From NCBI GenBank assembly GCA_964369235.1, contig CAYJEQ010000018.1, positions 1 to 36,694 of the forward strand: DNA of 36,694 nucleotides, written 5' to 3'. A program made the position numbers and the translations under genes. The DNA is from CAYJEQ01 sp964369235 (GTDB lineage Bacteria > Bacillota > Clostridia > Oscillospirales > Ruminococcaceae). Positions 23,254 through 33,273 of this stretch are shown here, one piece after another. The notes below the pieces were generated by a model, which saw only the letters and a program-made list of their open reading frames with translations, had not been told where the DNA came from and ran no database searches. Positions within the stretch are counted from its first letter, which is position 1; each line of letters starts with the position of its first letter.

Positions 23254-26200
23254 CTAAAAAAGCGTAACCTGACTGCTGTCTGGTATTCCCTTTAATGCAC
23301 CTGACTGCTTTAGTGTTTCGATAACGGTTTTTGACACCTTAGCTCTGGTGATTATGTCATCACAGGAGATAAACTCACCTTTTTTTGCTTCTTCGTATAG
23401 GGACTCAGCAGCTTTGCCACCTACCCCTCCTAGAGAGGAGAAAGGAAGTCTGATTTTGCCATCTTCTATGGTAAATATATTGGCATGGGATTTGTATAAA
23501 TCTACAGGAAGTAGTTCCACTCCACGGGCTAACATCTCTTTGGTAATCTGTAGGGCACTAAACTCTCCATTTTCCTTAGCTGTTCTAGCATTACCTAGGG
23601 CTTTTAACTCTTCCATTCTAATATTAATCCTAGTAATCCCACCCATAGCAGCCAGTGCATCAAAATCCTCCCCTCTTACAGTAAAGTTTGTAGCGTAGAA
23701 AGCTAGTGGATGATAAATCTTAAACCAACCAAGTCTTATAGCTGCAATTACATAGGCAGCAGCATGGGCTTTAGGGAACATGTATTTAATCTTCATACAG
23801 CTATCTATATACCACTGCTCAACCTTATTTTCCTTTAGAGCCGCAAAATGCTCCTCGGTAAGCTGGGAGGCTGCCTTACCTTTACGGGTAATCTCCATAA
23901 TCTTAAATGCCATACCAGGCTCTAATCCCTTGTAAATAAGGGTGGTCATAATACTGTCACGAGTACCGATAACCTGACTAATGGTACAGGTGCCATTTTG
24001 TATTAAATCTCTAGCATTGCCCAACCATACATCGGTACCGTGGGACAGCCCAGAAATCTGCAATAAGTCAGAAAATCCCTTTGGCTGTGCTTCTACTAGC
24101 ATCTGTCTAACAAAGGAAGTACCCATTTCAGGCAGTGCAAGGCTTCCTGTATTACAGTCAATATCCTCGGTGGTTACCCCAAGTTCCTTAGGTGAGGTAA
24201 ATAGGCTAATAACCTTAGGATCACTCATGTCTACATCTCGGATTTTAACTCCTGTGAAATCCTCTAGGTATTTATACATAGTAGGCACATCATGTCCTAG
24301 TATATCTAGCTTTAGGATGGTGTCATGTAGGGAGTGGAAGTCAAAGTGAGTGGTGGTAATCTCTGAAGTATCATCATCAGCAGGGCGCTGAATAGGCGTA
24401 AAGTCATATACATCATAGCTTCTAGGCACAACTACCATTCCACCAGGATGCTGTCCTGTAGTACGCTTTACCCCTGTGCAACCTATGGTTAGACGATTTT
24501 CTTCGGCTTTAGGGACGATTTTACCCTGAGCTTCTAGGTATTTCTTTACAAAGCCATAGGCAGTTTTCTCTGCTACGGTGGAGATAGTACCAGCCTTAAA
24601 TACATGGGTAGAGCCAAAAAGCTCCTCGGTGTATTTATGGGCATTTGCCTGATACTCACCTGAAAAGTTAAGGTCGATATCGGGAGCCTTATCTCCGTTA
24701 AATCCTAGGAAGGTTTCAAATGGTATATCATGGCCTTCTCTGGTGTAGGCTGTGCCACATTCTACACATTCTTTGTAGGGTAGGTCGTAGCCAGAGCCTA
24801 TGGAGCCATCTGTTATAAACTCACTGTGTTTACAGCTTGGGCATACATAGTGTGGTGGTAGTGGGTTAACCTCGGATATACCAGCCATAGTAGCAACAAA
24901 GGAAGATCCTACGGAACCACGAGATCCTACGAGGTAACCGTCTTCTTCACTTTTCCACACAAGTTTCTGGGATATAATATAAAGTACAGCAAAACCATGC
25001 TTAATAATAGATGTAAGCTCTCTATCCAGCCTATTTGCAACTATTTCAGGTACTGGGTCACCGTATATCTCCTTGGCTTTACCCCAGGTGATATTTTGTA
25101 AATCCTCGTCAGCGCCATCTATAGTAGGGGTGTAGGTACCCTTGGGAATAGGTCTAATACTCTCCACCATATCTGCAATTAGATTGGTGTTTTCCACCAC
25201 TACTTCGTAGGCTTTTTCCTTGCCTAGATACTTAAATTCCTCTAGCATTTCATCGGTGGTTTTCAGATATAGTGGTGCTTGATCAGAGGCATCTTTAAAA
25301 CCCTGTCCAGCCATTAATATTTCACGATATATACCATCATCTTTTGTGGCAAAGTGAACATCACCTGTAGCAACTACAGGCTTTCCTAGGCGTTCTCCTA
25401 GCTTTACTATAGTACGGTTAAAATCCTCTAAATCTTTGCGACTTTCTACCCTGCCATTAGCCAGTAGGAATTTATTATTGTCTATAGGCTGTATCTCCAG
25501 ATAATCATAAAACTTTGCTATCTCCACTAGGTCATTCCACTGTTTGCCGTCTAGTATAGCACGAAATAGCTCTCCAGCCTCACAAGCACTACCGATAATT
25601 AGCCCTTCACGATGTTTGTCAATCTCGCTTTTTGGCATACGAGGGCGCTTGTAATAGTAGTTAATATTTGACATGGATATTAGCTTATATAGGTTTTTTA
25701 GCCCTACATTGTCTTTCGCTAGAAGTATAATATGGTTAGGATTTAGCTTTTTAACATCTACATCTGCTAGACCACCATTAATTTCTGATACCTTGGTAAT
25801 GTTCTTATCCTTAGTAAAAGTACCCATCATATTTATAAAAATCTCTGCTAGTACCTTAGCATCTTCATAGGCACGATGATGGTTAAAAGGTGGTAGTTTT
25901 AGATGGCTGGCTATGGTGTTTAGCTTGTGATTTTTTATGTTTGGATATAGGTTTCTTGATATGGTTACTGTGTCTATAGCTGTAAAATTATAGGTCATAT
26001 TACAGCGACTTGCTGCCTGCTTTAAAAAACCTGTGTCAAAATTAGCATTATGTGCCAACAGTATAGCACTGTCCCCACCACAGAATTTATAAAACTCCTC
26101 TAGGGCAACAGCTTCCTCTGGGGCGTCCTTTACCATGTCGTCGGTTATACCTGTAATCTCGGTAATCTTTAAGGGTATTGGCTTTAGTGGATTTACAAAG

Positions 26201-27576
26201 CTGGTAAAATGATCCTCTACCTGTCCATTTTTTATCCTTACTGCACCGATTTCGGTAATTCTTTCAGTGGAGGCAGACAATCCTGTGGTTTCCAAGTCAA
26301 ATACTATAAATTCACCCTGTAAATCCATATCCCCTCTGCCCTCAACTGCTTTAACTAAATCATTTACCATATAGCCTTCACAGCCATATATTATCTTAAA
26401 ATCTCCTGCTTTATCTGCTGCATTCATTGCGTCAGGAAATGCCTGTGCCACCCCATGGTCGGTTATTGCACAAGCTGTGTGTCCCCATTTTGCTAGGGTT
26501 TTTACCAGTGTGCCTGCTGGGGTCAGCCCGTCCATAGAGGACATATTGCTATGCATATGTAGCTCAACACGCTTTTTCTCTGCTTTGTCGGTTTTTCCGT
26601 ATTTTTTTACTGTGGCAATTTCATTTGCCTTTAGAATATTTTCTCGGTCGTATTTATCGTACTCAATCTCACCACGAACTAGAATTGTAGAGCCAATATC
26701 TAAGCCTTCTAACATGGCTTTTTTGCTTTTATCTGCGAATATCTTCATGGTAAGTGAGCCTGTGCAATCGGTAAAGTCAAAGGTAAATATAGTTTTCTTA
26801 CCGTCCATAATATCACGGCTATCTTTTCTAAAAATATCACCCCATACTACAACTCTGCCACTTTCACTACTAACAGAGGAAATAGGCAGTGGTCGCTCTC
26901 TAATACCTTTACCTACAATAAGCATTGCAGATTTGGGATCAAAGGGTAGTCCTGTTGTGTCAAAGGTTAAATCCAGTGGCTTAGATGTATCTTGTCCATC
27001 GGTTTTTACTGCTTCCTTTGGTTTTTCCACTGGTGGTGCTACCTTAGGCAGCGCATCTATAGCTGACTGTATCTTATCCTTGTAAATCTGACTGTCCTCG
27101 GTTATATCTCTTACACCTTCTAGCTTAACATTAAGTCTTAGGGAAAATTCCTTTAAAATAATTTTCTGTATGGCTGCGTTTACATTTTGTTTTTCCATAA
27201 GCTCCGCCCCACCGTGAGCTAGATGGATAATTAGATTATCCTCCTCTATATCACAGGTTGCACCATCAAAAAATCCATTTACCATATAGCCTTCTAGCCT
27301 AAGTAGCGCTGCTATCTCACTAAGATAACTACAGCTAAACTGCTCTGAGCTATACCTAGTATCCACCCCAACTTTATCCAGTTTTACTGCTGTGGCAAAG
27401 TCCTTCTCAAAGGCAAAGACCTGCTTTTTTTCCACTAGACTAGGTGGGTTTAGGGTAATATCCATACTGCGTCTTTCACGATTAACCAGCACCTTTTCCA
27501 CCAAAGCCACTGCAAGCTGTGGAAAACTATCTATATCTATGTATTTCCCAAATACCTCTTTTAAATTTTTACTCAA
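23254..27576 (-). CDS. polC: DNA polymerase III PolC-type alpha subunit
   Basis: A 1440-residue replicative polymerase of low-GC Gram-positives. I start it at the TTG at 27576 (MSKNLKEVFG), which has AAGGAG seven bases upstream; the frame runs ten codons further without a ribosome site. In order: N-terminal region, OB domain about 215-325, PHP domain from about 338 (HMHSNMSSMDG, AITDHG), an inserted DEDDh proofreading exonuclease with D427/E429 (VFDLETTG), AHNANFD and H567/D572. The zinc-binding insert has C912/C915 and C937/C940. The polymerase follows, with catalytic D966 and D968 (PDIDLNF). The exonuclease nested in PHP is diagnostic for PolC. Length is normal and all active-site residues seen are intact. 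Confidence 0.98.
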   Translation of the reverse strand: MSKNLKEVFGKYIDIDSFPQLAVALVEKVLVNRERRSMDITLNPPSLVEKKQVFAFEKDFATAVKLDKVGVDTRYSSEQFSCSYLSEIAALLRLEGYMVNGFFDGATCDIEEDNLIIHLAHGGAELMEKQNVNAAIQKIILKEFSLRLNVKLEGVRDITEDSQIYKDKIQSAIDALPKVAPPVEKPKEAVKTDGQDTSKPLDLTFDTTGLPFDPKSAMLIVGKGIRERPLPISSVSSESGRVVVWGDIFRKDSRDIMDGKKTIFTFDFTDCTGSLTMKIFADKSKKAMLEGLDIGSTILVRGEIEYDKYDRENILKANEIATVKKYGKTDKAEKKRVELHMHSNMSSMDGLTPAGTLVKTLAKWGHTACAITDHGVAQAFPDAMNAADKAGDFKIIYGCEGYMVNDLVKAVEGRGDMDLQGEFIVFDLETTGLSASTERITEIGAVRIKNGQVEDHFTSFVNPLKPIPLKITEITGITDDMVKDAPEEAVALEEFYKFCGGDSAILLAHNANFDTGFLKQAASRCNMTYNFTAIDTVTISRNLYPNIKNHKLNTIASHLKLPPFNHHRAYEDAKVLAEIFINMMGTFTKDKNITKVSEINGGLADVDVKKLNPNHIILLAKDNVGLKNLYKLISMSNINYYYKRPRMPKSEIDKHREGLIIGSACEAGELFRAILDGKQWNDLVEIAKFYDYLEIQPIDNNKFLLANGRVESRKDLEDFNRTIVKLGERLGKPVVATGDVHFATKDDGIYREILMAGQGFKDASDQAPLYLKTTDEMLEEFKYLGKEKAYEVVVENTNLIADMVESIRPIPKGTYTPTIDGADEDLQNITWGKAKEIYGDPVPEIVANRLDRELTSIIKHGFAVLYIISQKLVWKSEEDGYLVGSRGSVGSSFVATMAGISEVNPLPPHYVCPSCKHSEFITDGSIGSGYDLPYKECVECGTAYTREGHDIPFETFLGFNGDKAPDIDLNFSGEYQANAHKYTEELFGSTHVFKAGTISTVAEKTAYGFVKKYLEAQGKIVPKAEENRLTIGCTGVKRTTGQHPGGMVVVPRSYDVYDFTPIQRPADDDTSEITTTHFDFHSLHDTILKLDILGHDVPTMYKYLEDFTGVKIRDVDMSDPKVISLFTSPKELGVTTEDIDCNTGSLALPEMGTSFVRQMLVEAQPKGFSDLLQISGLSHGTDVWLGNARDLIQNGTCTISQVIGTRDSIMTTLIYKGLEPGMAFKIMEITRKGKAASQLTEEHFAALKENKVEQWYIDSCMKIKYMFPKAHAAAYVIAAIRLGWFKIYHPLAFYATNFTVRGEDFDALAAMGGITRINIRMEELKALGNARTAKENGEFSALQITKEMLARGVELLPVDLYKSHANIFTIEDGKIRLPFSSLGGVGGKAAESLYEEAKKGEFISCDDIITRAKVSKTVIETLKQSGALKGIPDSSQVTLF

Positions 27577-27663
27577 TATAATACTCCTTATTTGCTTATG
27601 AAACAATAAATACTTAGTAACTTGCTTATTTTCCTTTATCTCTGGTGTTTATGGCTAATTGTA

Positions 27664-27705
27664 TTACAACACTTCGTTTATGTATTACAATACTTCGTTT
27701 ATGTA
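27664..27705 (-). repeat. 21-bp tandem duplication of the ispG stop region
   Basis: The last 21 bases of ispG (27685-27705, coding YINEVL and the stop) are repeated directly after the stop (27664-27684) with one silent difference (27691 versus 27670). The second copy keeps frame and stop codon. Confidence 0.9.
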
Positions 27706-28740
27706 ATACAATAACCTTTCTATTAACTTATCCTCTGGCACTCGGTCGATGATTTTATCCCCTTTAAAGATCAAACCTTCTCCATCTGCACCTGTAATGC
27801 CTATATCTGCTGCCCTTGCCTCTCCTGGGCCATTTACCACACAGCCCATTACTGCTACTGTAATGTTTTTATCTAGGTTTTCCAGTGCCTTCTCCACCTG
27901 TGTAGCAAGGTCTATTAGTCCTATTCTAGTTCTTCCACAGGTTGGACAGGATACGATGTTAACGCCTTTTTTATCCCTGCCTGATGCCTTGATAATATCC
28001 CTTGCTGGTGCTATCTCCTCTAGGGGATCAGCAGTTAGTGAAACTCTAATAGTATCGCCTATTCCGTCCACAAGTAGACTACCTATACCTATGGCTGATT
28101 TAATTATCCCTAGCTTTTTTGTGCCAGCCTCGGTTACCCCAAGGTGCAGTGGATAATCAAATTCCTTAGCTGCCAGCCTATATGCCTCTATCATTGTATG
28201 TATATTAGAACTTTTTAAAGATATTACTATATTATAAAAATCCTCTGCCTCTAGTAGTGAAACATGGTGTTTTGCACTTTCCACCATTGCCTCCGGTGTG
28301 GCAGATCCGTATTTTTCTAGTATGTGTTTTTCCAGTGAGCCACTGTTTACCCCTATTCTAATTGGGATGTTCTTTTCTTTACAAGCCTTTGCCACCTGAG
28401 CTACCCTGTCCTTGCCACCGATATTCCCAGGATTAATTCTAATCTTATCTATGCCAGCTTCCACTGCCTTCAATGCAATGCGATAGTCAAAATGTATATC
28501 CGCAACCAGTGGCATGGTAATACTTTCCTTTATAGCTTTTACTAGCTCTACACTTTCTAGTGTAGGCAGTGCCACTCTAACTATGTCACAGCCCTGTTTT
28601 TCTAAGGCTATAGCTTGGTTAACATTTCCCTGTATGTCGGTGCTAGGCACAGATAACATGGACTGTACCAAAACTGGATAACCCCCTCCAAGGAGAAGGT
28701 TACCCAGTTTAATAATTTTTGTTTTCTTTATGGTACTCAT
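27685..28740 (-). CDS. ispG: 4-hydroxy-3-methylbut-2-enyl diphosphate synthase
   Basis: A 351-residue IspG (GcpE), the iron-sulfur enzyme that reductively opens MEcPP to HMBPP in the MEP pathway. The TIM barrel region contains ADIHFDYRIAL and RINPGNIG. The C-terminal cluster domain has C265 and C268 (VSCPTCGRT), C300 (MGCVVNGPGEA) and E307, the expected ligands. It is the short bacterial form without the plant insert. The ATG follows GGAGG by nine bases and overlaps the rseP stop by four bases, indicating translational coupling. Its 3' end is duplicated. Confidence 0.97.
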   Translation of the reverse strand: MSTIKKTKIIKLGNLLLGGGYPVLVQSMLSVPSTDIQGNVNQAIALEKQGCDIVRVALPTLESVELVKAIKESITMPLVADIHFDYRIALKAVEAGIDKIRINPGNIGGKDRVAQVAKACKEKNIPIRIGVNSGSLEKHILEKYGSATPEAMVESAKHHVSLLEAEDFYNIVISLKSSNIHTMIEAYRLAAKEFDYPLHLGVTEAGTKKLGIIKSAIGIGSLLVDGIGDTIRVSLTADPLEEIAPARDIIKASGRDKKGVNIVSCPTCGRTRIGLIDLATQVEKALENLDKNITVAVMGCVVNGPGEARAADIGITGADGEGLIFKGDKIIDRVPEDKLIERLLYYINEVL

Positions 28741-29777
28741 GAGAAGAAGCCTCCCACTAATTTCACTATGTCGTTAAAGGTTACCACCACCATTAGGGTA
28801 AGCAGCAGTAACAGCCCCCCAGTGTGGATATAGCCTTCGTATTCTGGTTTTACAGGTTTTCCTATAATCATCTCTATAATAATAAACACTATTCTACCAC
28901 CGTCCAGTGCTGGCAGTGGCAGTAGGTTAAATACACCTAGATTAATGGTTATAAATGCAACCATTAGCATAAGTGAGCTAAGTCCCATAGAGGCTGACTC
29001 GCCTATTGCTGTGGCTACCCCTACAGGGCCTGATAGCTGATTAAATCCAAATCTACCGGTAATTAAATCCACAAGAGAAACCCAAACCTGTTTTGCTATA
29101 GTAACAGCCCAGTTAAAGGAATAGGTAATTACATCACCTACAGCCAGCTCCTTACTGTACACCCTAAAGTCAATAGCTATTGCCGAAACACCCTCGGCTA
29201 TTTCCTCCATCTTAAAAGGCACAGCATCTAACACAACTAGCTGACCATCTCGAATAACTTCCATATCAACTAAACCGTCGGTATCACGCATAAACTCAAA
29301 AGTAATGTCATTAGGTGTTTTTGTGGTAGTGCCATTAACCTTAACAATTTCATCTTCTGCCATTAGATATTCTATAGAGGTAGACTCCTCCCAGAAATCT
29401 GCAATAATGGTTGTTCCCACACTGCCACTGTCTATTACCAGTCCCACAACAATAAGATAACCTAGTATAAGGTTCATTACAGCACCAGCCAGTAGTATAA
29501 TAAGTCGCTTCCAAGGTTTCTTACGGTTAAAGGCATCTTCATGAGAACTGCTTTCGTCCTCGCCTTCCATAGCCACATAACCACCTATTGGAAATAGTCG
29601 CAGTGAATAGGCTGTTTCCCCTACAGTTTTCTGAAATATAACAGGGCCCATACCTAGGGCAAACTCGTTTACACGAACTCCTGCCCATCTGGCAGCTAAA
29701 AAATGTCCCAACTCATGGATGAATATTAAAAATCCAAAAACTAATATTGCAATAATTACGGTGCTAATATCTTTCAC
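28737..29777 (-). CDS. rseP: Site-2 intramembrane metalloprotease
   Basis: A 346-residue RseP/RasP family protease that cuts membrane-spanning regulators such as anti-sigma factors and signal peptides within the membrane. The zinc site HELGH is at 21-25 in the first helix, with the third ligand in LPALDGGRI near 283-291. One PDZ-like domain lies at about 125-200 between membrane helices, with the family's ALGMGPVIF nearby. It has about four helices. The start is GTG, with AAAGG only two bases upstream, closer than usual, but no better start exists. It lies between dxr and ispG, the standard order. Confidence 0.95.
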   Translation of the reverse strand: MKDISTVIIAILVFGFLIFIHELGHFLAARWAGVRVNEFALGMGPVIFQKTVGETAYSLRLFPIGGYVAMEGEDESSSHEDAFNRKKPWKRLIILLAGAVMNLILGYLIVVGLVIDSGSVGTTIIADFWEESTSIEYLMAEDEIVKVNGTTTKTPNDITFEFMRDTDGLVDMEVIRDGQLVVLDAVPFKMEEIAEGVSAIAIDFRVYSKELAVGDVITYSFNWAVTIAKQVWVSLVDLITGRFGFNQLSGPVGVATAIGESASMGLSSLMLMVAFITINLGVFNLLPLPALDGGRIVFIIIEMIIGKPVKPEYEGYIHTGGLLLLLTLMVVVTFNDIVKLVGGFFS

Positions 29778-29792
29778 AACCTTTCTATGGTG

Positions 29793-30965
29793 TTAAAGCC
29801 CTAAAAACTCTCTGGTTTTTATCCGTACTTCTCTATCTAGTTCTAGTACATCTTCTAGGGTGTAGAAGTTATTTCCCAGATAGGGCATATTTATAATATT
29901 CTCTACAGCTTTTCCAATATGAGTAAAAGCTATTTTTTCCTGTAAAAAATATTTTACAGCTTCTTCGTTGGCACTATTTACCCCACAAGGGTATAGTCCC
30001 CCAAGTTTTGCTGCTGTAATAGCAGTTGCCAAGCAGGTAAATACCTCTGTATCAGCCTGGGCAAAGGTAAGTTTCCCTATTTCTGTAAGGGAAAGAGGTT
30101 TAACCTGACAGGTAGTTCTAGCTGGGTAGGTTAGGGCGTATTGTATAGGTATTGCCATATCTGGATTACCCATCTGGGCAATAACCGAGCCATCTGCAAA
30201 CTCCACTGCTGAGTGTACTATACTCTCAGGGTGTACCACTACCTGAATATCCTTAGGCGCCATGTGAAAAAGCCACATTGCCTCAATAAACTCCAACCCC
30301 TTATTCATAAGTGTAGCACTATCGATGGTAATTTTACTACCCATTGCCCAGTTAGGGTGTTTAAGGGCGTCTTTTAACTGTACCTTCTCTAGCATCTCCT
30401 TAGTATATCCAAAGAAAGGCCCTCCTGAGGCTGTTAGAATTAACTTAGATGGCTTGTTGCCACCTTCCCCTGTAGTCCTTGCTATAGAGCTACCAGCTAG
30501 ACACTGAAACATTGCACTGTGTTCGCTGTCTATAGGCAGTATGCTAACCCCCATATCCCTTGCACTGCTCATTACAATGGAGCCAGCAGCTACTAAGGTC
30601 TCCTTATTAGCTAGGGCTATGTCATTGCCTGCTGCAATAGCCATTAGGGTAGGGGTAAGTCCTGCAATACCAACTATGGCATTAATAAGGGTGTCACATT
30701 TCATAGTTGCTATGTGGCAGATCCCCTCCATGCCTGATAGTACAGTTATATCTGTATCAGCCAGTTTGATTTTTAAATCACTGGCTGATTTTTCATCTTC
30801 CATAGCTACAAATCTAGGGCTAAACTCCCTAGCTTGCGCCTCTACTATATCCACACTAGACCTAGCTGTTAGCCCCAGTATGGTATAACCTAGGTTTCTA
30901 GCTACCTTTAGGCTTTGTACACCTATAGATCCACTACATCCTAGTATTGTGATGGTTTTGCTCAT
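29793..30965 (-). CDS. dxr: 1-deoxy-D-xylulose 5-phosphate reductoisomerase
   Basis: A 390-residue Dxr (IspC), the first committed enzyme of the MEP pathway, using NADPH and a divalent metal; target of fosmidomycin. The NADPH-binding GCSGSIG is at 9-15, ALANKETLVAAG near 117-128, the metal site LPIDSEHSAMFQCL near 148-161 and the flexible-loop and active-site segments TASGGPFFG and HPNWAMGSKITIDSATLMNKG follow. Length is normal. The ribosome site is AAAGAATGATGA, an extended form. It sits 20 bases after cdsA. Confidence 0.98.
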   Translation of the reverse strand: MSKTITILGCSGSIGVQSLKVARNLGYTILGLTARSSVDIVEAQAREFSPRFVAMEDEKSASDLKIKLADTDITVLSGMEGICHIATMKCDTLINAIVGIAGLTPTLMAIAAGNDIALANKETLVAAGSIVMSSARDMGVSILPIDSEHSAMFQCLAGSSIARTTGEGGNKPSKLILTASGGPFFGYTKEMLEKVQLKDALKHPNWAMGSKITIDSATLMNKGLEFIEAMWLFHMAPKDIQVVVHPESIVHSAVEFADGSVIAQMGNPDMAIPIQYALTYPARTTCQVKPLSLTEIGKLTFAQADTEVFTCLATAITAAKLGGLYPCGVNSANEEAVKYFLQEKIAFTHIGKAVENIINMPYLGNNFYTLEDVLELDREVRIKTREFLGL

Positions 30966-30985
30966 TTAATCATCATTCTTTCTAG

Positions 30986-31819
30986 TTAAATTAGTATAGG
31001 AAGCATAATACTAGCAATAAATACTGCTGGTAACACCATAAGCACCGAATCAAATCTATCTAGTGCACCACCATGACCAGGCATTATATTGCCAAAATCC
31101 TTTACTCCATACTGTCTTTTAATTGCTGAGGCAATTAGATCTCCCACCATGCCCAGTACCGATAGTACAGGGGTAATGGCAAGGATAATAGGATAGTTAA
31201 TATTAAGGCTAAAGCCTAAACTTGGAGAGATTAGCTCAGCTATAAAGGTAAGTATCCCCATTAAAATTATACAGATAACTATGCCACCAATGGCACCTTC
31301 TACAGTTTTCTTAGGACTTATTTCTGGGCATAGTTTATGCTTACCCATAGTTACCCCAACAAAATATGCCCCTGTGTCGGTACCCCAAGCACCCATTAAA
31401 GCAACAGCAGTAAAGTACAGGGAGGAAACTGCACCTAAATTATGGCGCATAACCAGTATAAGCACCATAGATATGCTTATAATTCCCGTGGCTATAACCG
31501 ACACTGCAAGGTCTGAGGCTTTGGTTGTTTTGTGTTCTTTTAGCAGGATTATCCCTACAACTGTCACATATAGAAAAGTTACTATTAATAACCACAAAGG
31601 TAAAGTTGTCATAGGAAGAAAGGCAACTACTGCTCCTGCTAGTAAACTAGCAGCCATAATAGGGGATTTTTTGTCTACTCCCGAGGCAGAAATAACCTCA
31701 TAGATAGATAGCACTATAACAACGCTAATCCCAATATTAAGAATTATAGTGTCAAACATCATAAGCACAGTAAAAAGTATACCTATGCCTACTAATGCTG
31801 ATATTATTCTAGTTTTCAA
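30986..31819 (-). CDS. cdsA: Phosphatidate cytidylyltransferase
   Basis: A 277-residue polytopic membrane enzyme that makes CDP-diacylglycerol from phosphatidate and CTP, the branch point for bacterial phospholipids. About eight helices are visible. The C-terminal family signature SAIKRQYGVKDFGNIMPGHGG followed by DRFDS (residues about 236-262) holds the metal-binding aspartates. The start is TTG with GGAGG ten bases upstream. It begins three bases after the uppS stop. Confidence 0.96.
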   Translation of the reverse strand: MKTRIISALVGIGILFTVLMMFDTIILNIGISVVIVLSIYEVISASGVDKKSPIMAASLLAGAVVAFLPMTTLPLWLLIVTFLYVTVVGIILLKEHKTTKASDLAVSVIATGIISISMVLILVMRHNLGAVSSLYFTAVALMGAWGTDTGAYFVGVTMGKHKLCPEISPKKTVEGAIGGIVICIILMGILTFIAELISPSLGFSLNINYPIILAITPVLSVLGMVGDLIASAIKRQYGVKDFGNIMPGHGGALDRFDSVLMVLPAVFIASIMLPILI

Positions 31820-31822
31820 CAG

Positions 31823-32533
31823 TTATATTCCTCCATATCTGCGATTTCGTGCTGAGTATATATCAATGGCATTATCCAGATCTTTCTTAGTAAAATCAGG
31901 CCACAGTACATCGGTAAATATAAGTTCCGAGTAGGCGCCCTGCCACAGCATAAAATTAGATATTCTCTTCTCACCACCTGGGCGAATGATTATATCTGGG
32001 CTTGGCTGTGATAAAGTGTAGAGGTTTTGTTCTATTAAATCCTCTGTAATGTCCTCTGGGGAAAGTTTCCCCTCTTTAATTAGCTGTCCAATGGCTTTAA
32101 CACTGTGGGTAATCTCACTGCGACCACCGTAGTTTAAAGCAATATTTACAGTAAATGTATTACCCTTATTTGTTTTGGCCTCTACCTGTTCTATTAGCTC
32201 TATTAAATCAGCTCTTATCTGACTTCTGTCCCCAATAAATCTTATAGTAACGCCTTTTTTATGGGATTTCAGTATCTCTTTTAGATACTGGCTTAGTAGA
32301 TCCATAATGCTATTAACCTCTTCCTCAGGTCTTTTCCAATTCTCGGTGGAAAAAGCATATACCGTTAGATATTTAACTCCTAGTTCCATAGCATATCGGG
32401 AAATTTCCTCAAAAACTTTAGAACCCTGCTTATGTCCAGCAGAGCGAGGAAGTAGGCGACTGTTGGCCCATCTGCCATTGCCGTCCATTATTATTCCAAT
32501 ATGGTTAGGGATTAATCTATTACTATCTTTCAT
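31823..32533 (-). CDS. uppS: Isoprenyl (undecaprenyl) diphosphate synthase
   Basis: A 236-residue cis-prenyltransferase that builds the C55 lipid carrier for peptidoglycan from the products of the MEP pathway. HIGIIMDGNGRWA at 11-23 contains the catalytic D17; the SxxxWxRP-type segment FSTENWKRP lies near 71-79; RPGGEKRISNFMLWQGAYSE near 194-213 holds the diphosphate-binding Arg pair. AAAGGAG lies five bases before the ATG. It stands upstream of cdsA in the usual order. Confidence 0.97.
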   Translation of the reverse strand: MKDSNRLIPNHIGIIMDGNGRWANSRLLPRSAGHKQGSKVFEEISRYAMELGVKYLTVYAFSTENWKRPEEEVNSIMDLLSQYLKEILKSHKKGVTIRFIGDRSQIRADLIELIEQVEAKTNKGNTFTVNIALNYGGRSEITHSVKAIGQLIKEGKLSPEDITEDLIEQNLYTLSQPSPDIIIRPGGEKRISNFMLWQGAYSELIFTDVLWPDFTKKDLDNAIDIYSARNRRYGGI

Positions 32534-32600
32534 TGTAGCTCCTTTTAACAGTGAGAATATACACCATTGGGTGATTATAGCAAATATTATTTCATATTAA

Positions 32601-32630
32601 ATTGAGCCACAAATTACACTGTGGCTCAAT
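32601..32630 (-). terminator. Hairpin between frr and uppS
   Basis: ATTGAGCCACA (32601-32611) pairs perfectly over 11 bp with TGTGGCTCAAT (32620-32630), loop of eight. On the minus strand only TTTAAT follows, so it is a weak or partial terminator, 21 bases past the frr stop. Confidence 0.55.
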
Positions 32631-32651
32631 TTATTATAGGTAAAATCTAAA

Positions 32652-33206
32652 TTAGATTTCCATGATTTCTTTTTCTTTAACAGATGCCATTTTGTCAATT
32701 TCTTTACAGTACTTATCTGTTAGATCCTGAATTTCTTTTTCTAGGCTCTTTACATCGTCCTCTGTAACTTCGTTAGCTTTTTTAGCTGCTTTAAACTTAT
32801 CGTTTGCATCTCTTCTGATAGAACGGATTGCAACCTTAGAGTCTTCAGCAGTTTTGCTAATGGATTTACAGATTTCTTTTCTTCTGTCCTCTGTTAGAGG
32901 TGGGAAGTTAATACGGATTTTTTCACCATCGTTATTTGGGTTAATACCAATGTCAGATGTTAGAATTGCTTTTTCAATTGCAGAAAGTGTGGACTTATCC
33001 CATGGCTGGATAATTAGTGTTCTTGCTTCAGATACAGATACAGCTGCCATCTGAGCAATTGGTGTTGGCGTTCCATAATAGTCTACCACTACCTTGTTAA
33101 GTACAGCTGGATTTGCTCTGCCAGCTCTAATAGCTGTGTATTCACCTGCTAGTACATCTAGGGTCTTATTCATCTTTTCATCATAAGGTTTTACCATTGC
33201 ATTCAT
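32652..33206 (-). CDS. frr: Ribosome recycling factor
   Basis: A 184-residue Frr, which with EF-G splits the ribosome after termination. I start it at the ATG at 33206 (MNAMVKPYDEKM), giving the standard length of about 185; the open frame extends 16 codons upstream without a ribosome site. Recognisable parts are AGRANPAVLNKVVVDYYGTPTP near 29-50, IQPWDKSTLSAIEKAI near 70-85 and INFPPLTEDRRKEICK near 106-121. It follows pyrH by 67 bases, the conserved pairing. Confidence 0.97.
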   Translation of the reverse strand: MNAMVKPYDEKMNKTLDVLAGEYTAIRAGRANPAVLNKVVVDYYGTPTPIAQMAAVSVSEARTLIIQPWDKSTLSAIEKAILTSDIGINPNNDGEKIRINFPPLTEDRRKEICKSISKTAEDSKVAIRSIRRDANDKFKAAKKANEVTEDDVKSLEKEIQDLTDKYCKEIDKMASVKEKEIMEI

Positions 33207-33273
33207 AATTAAATACCATCCTTTATCATTAATAATAAATTTAAATATATCCATCCTATCTAGGAGTAAAAAC

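Noticed and set aside
26477..27085. 202-codon open frame on the plus strand inside polC
   Set aside because: It is antisense to the conserved OB and PHP domains of polC, with no ribosome site; a shadow frame.
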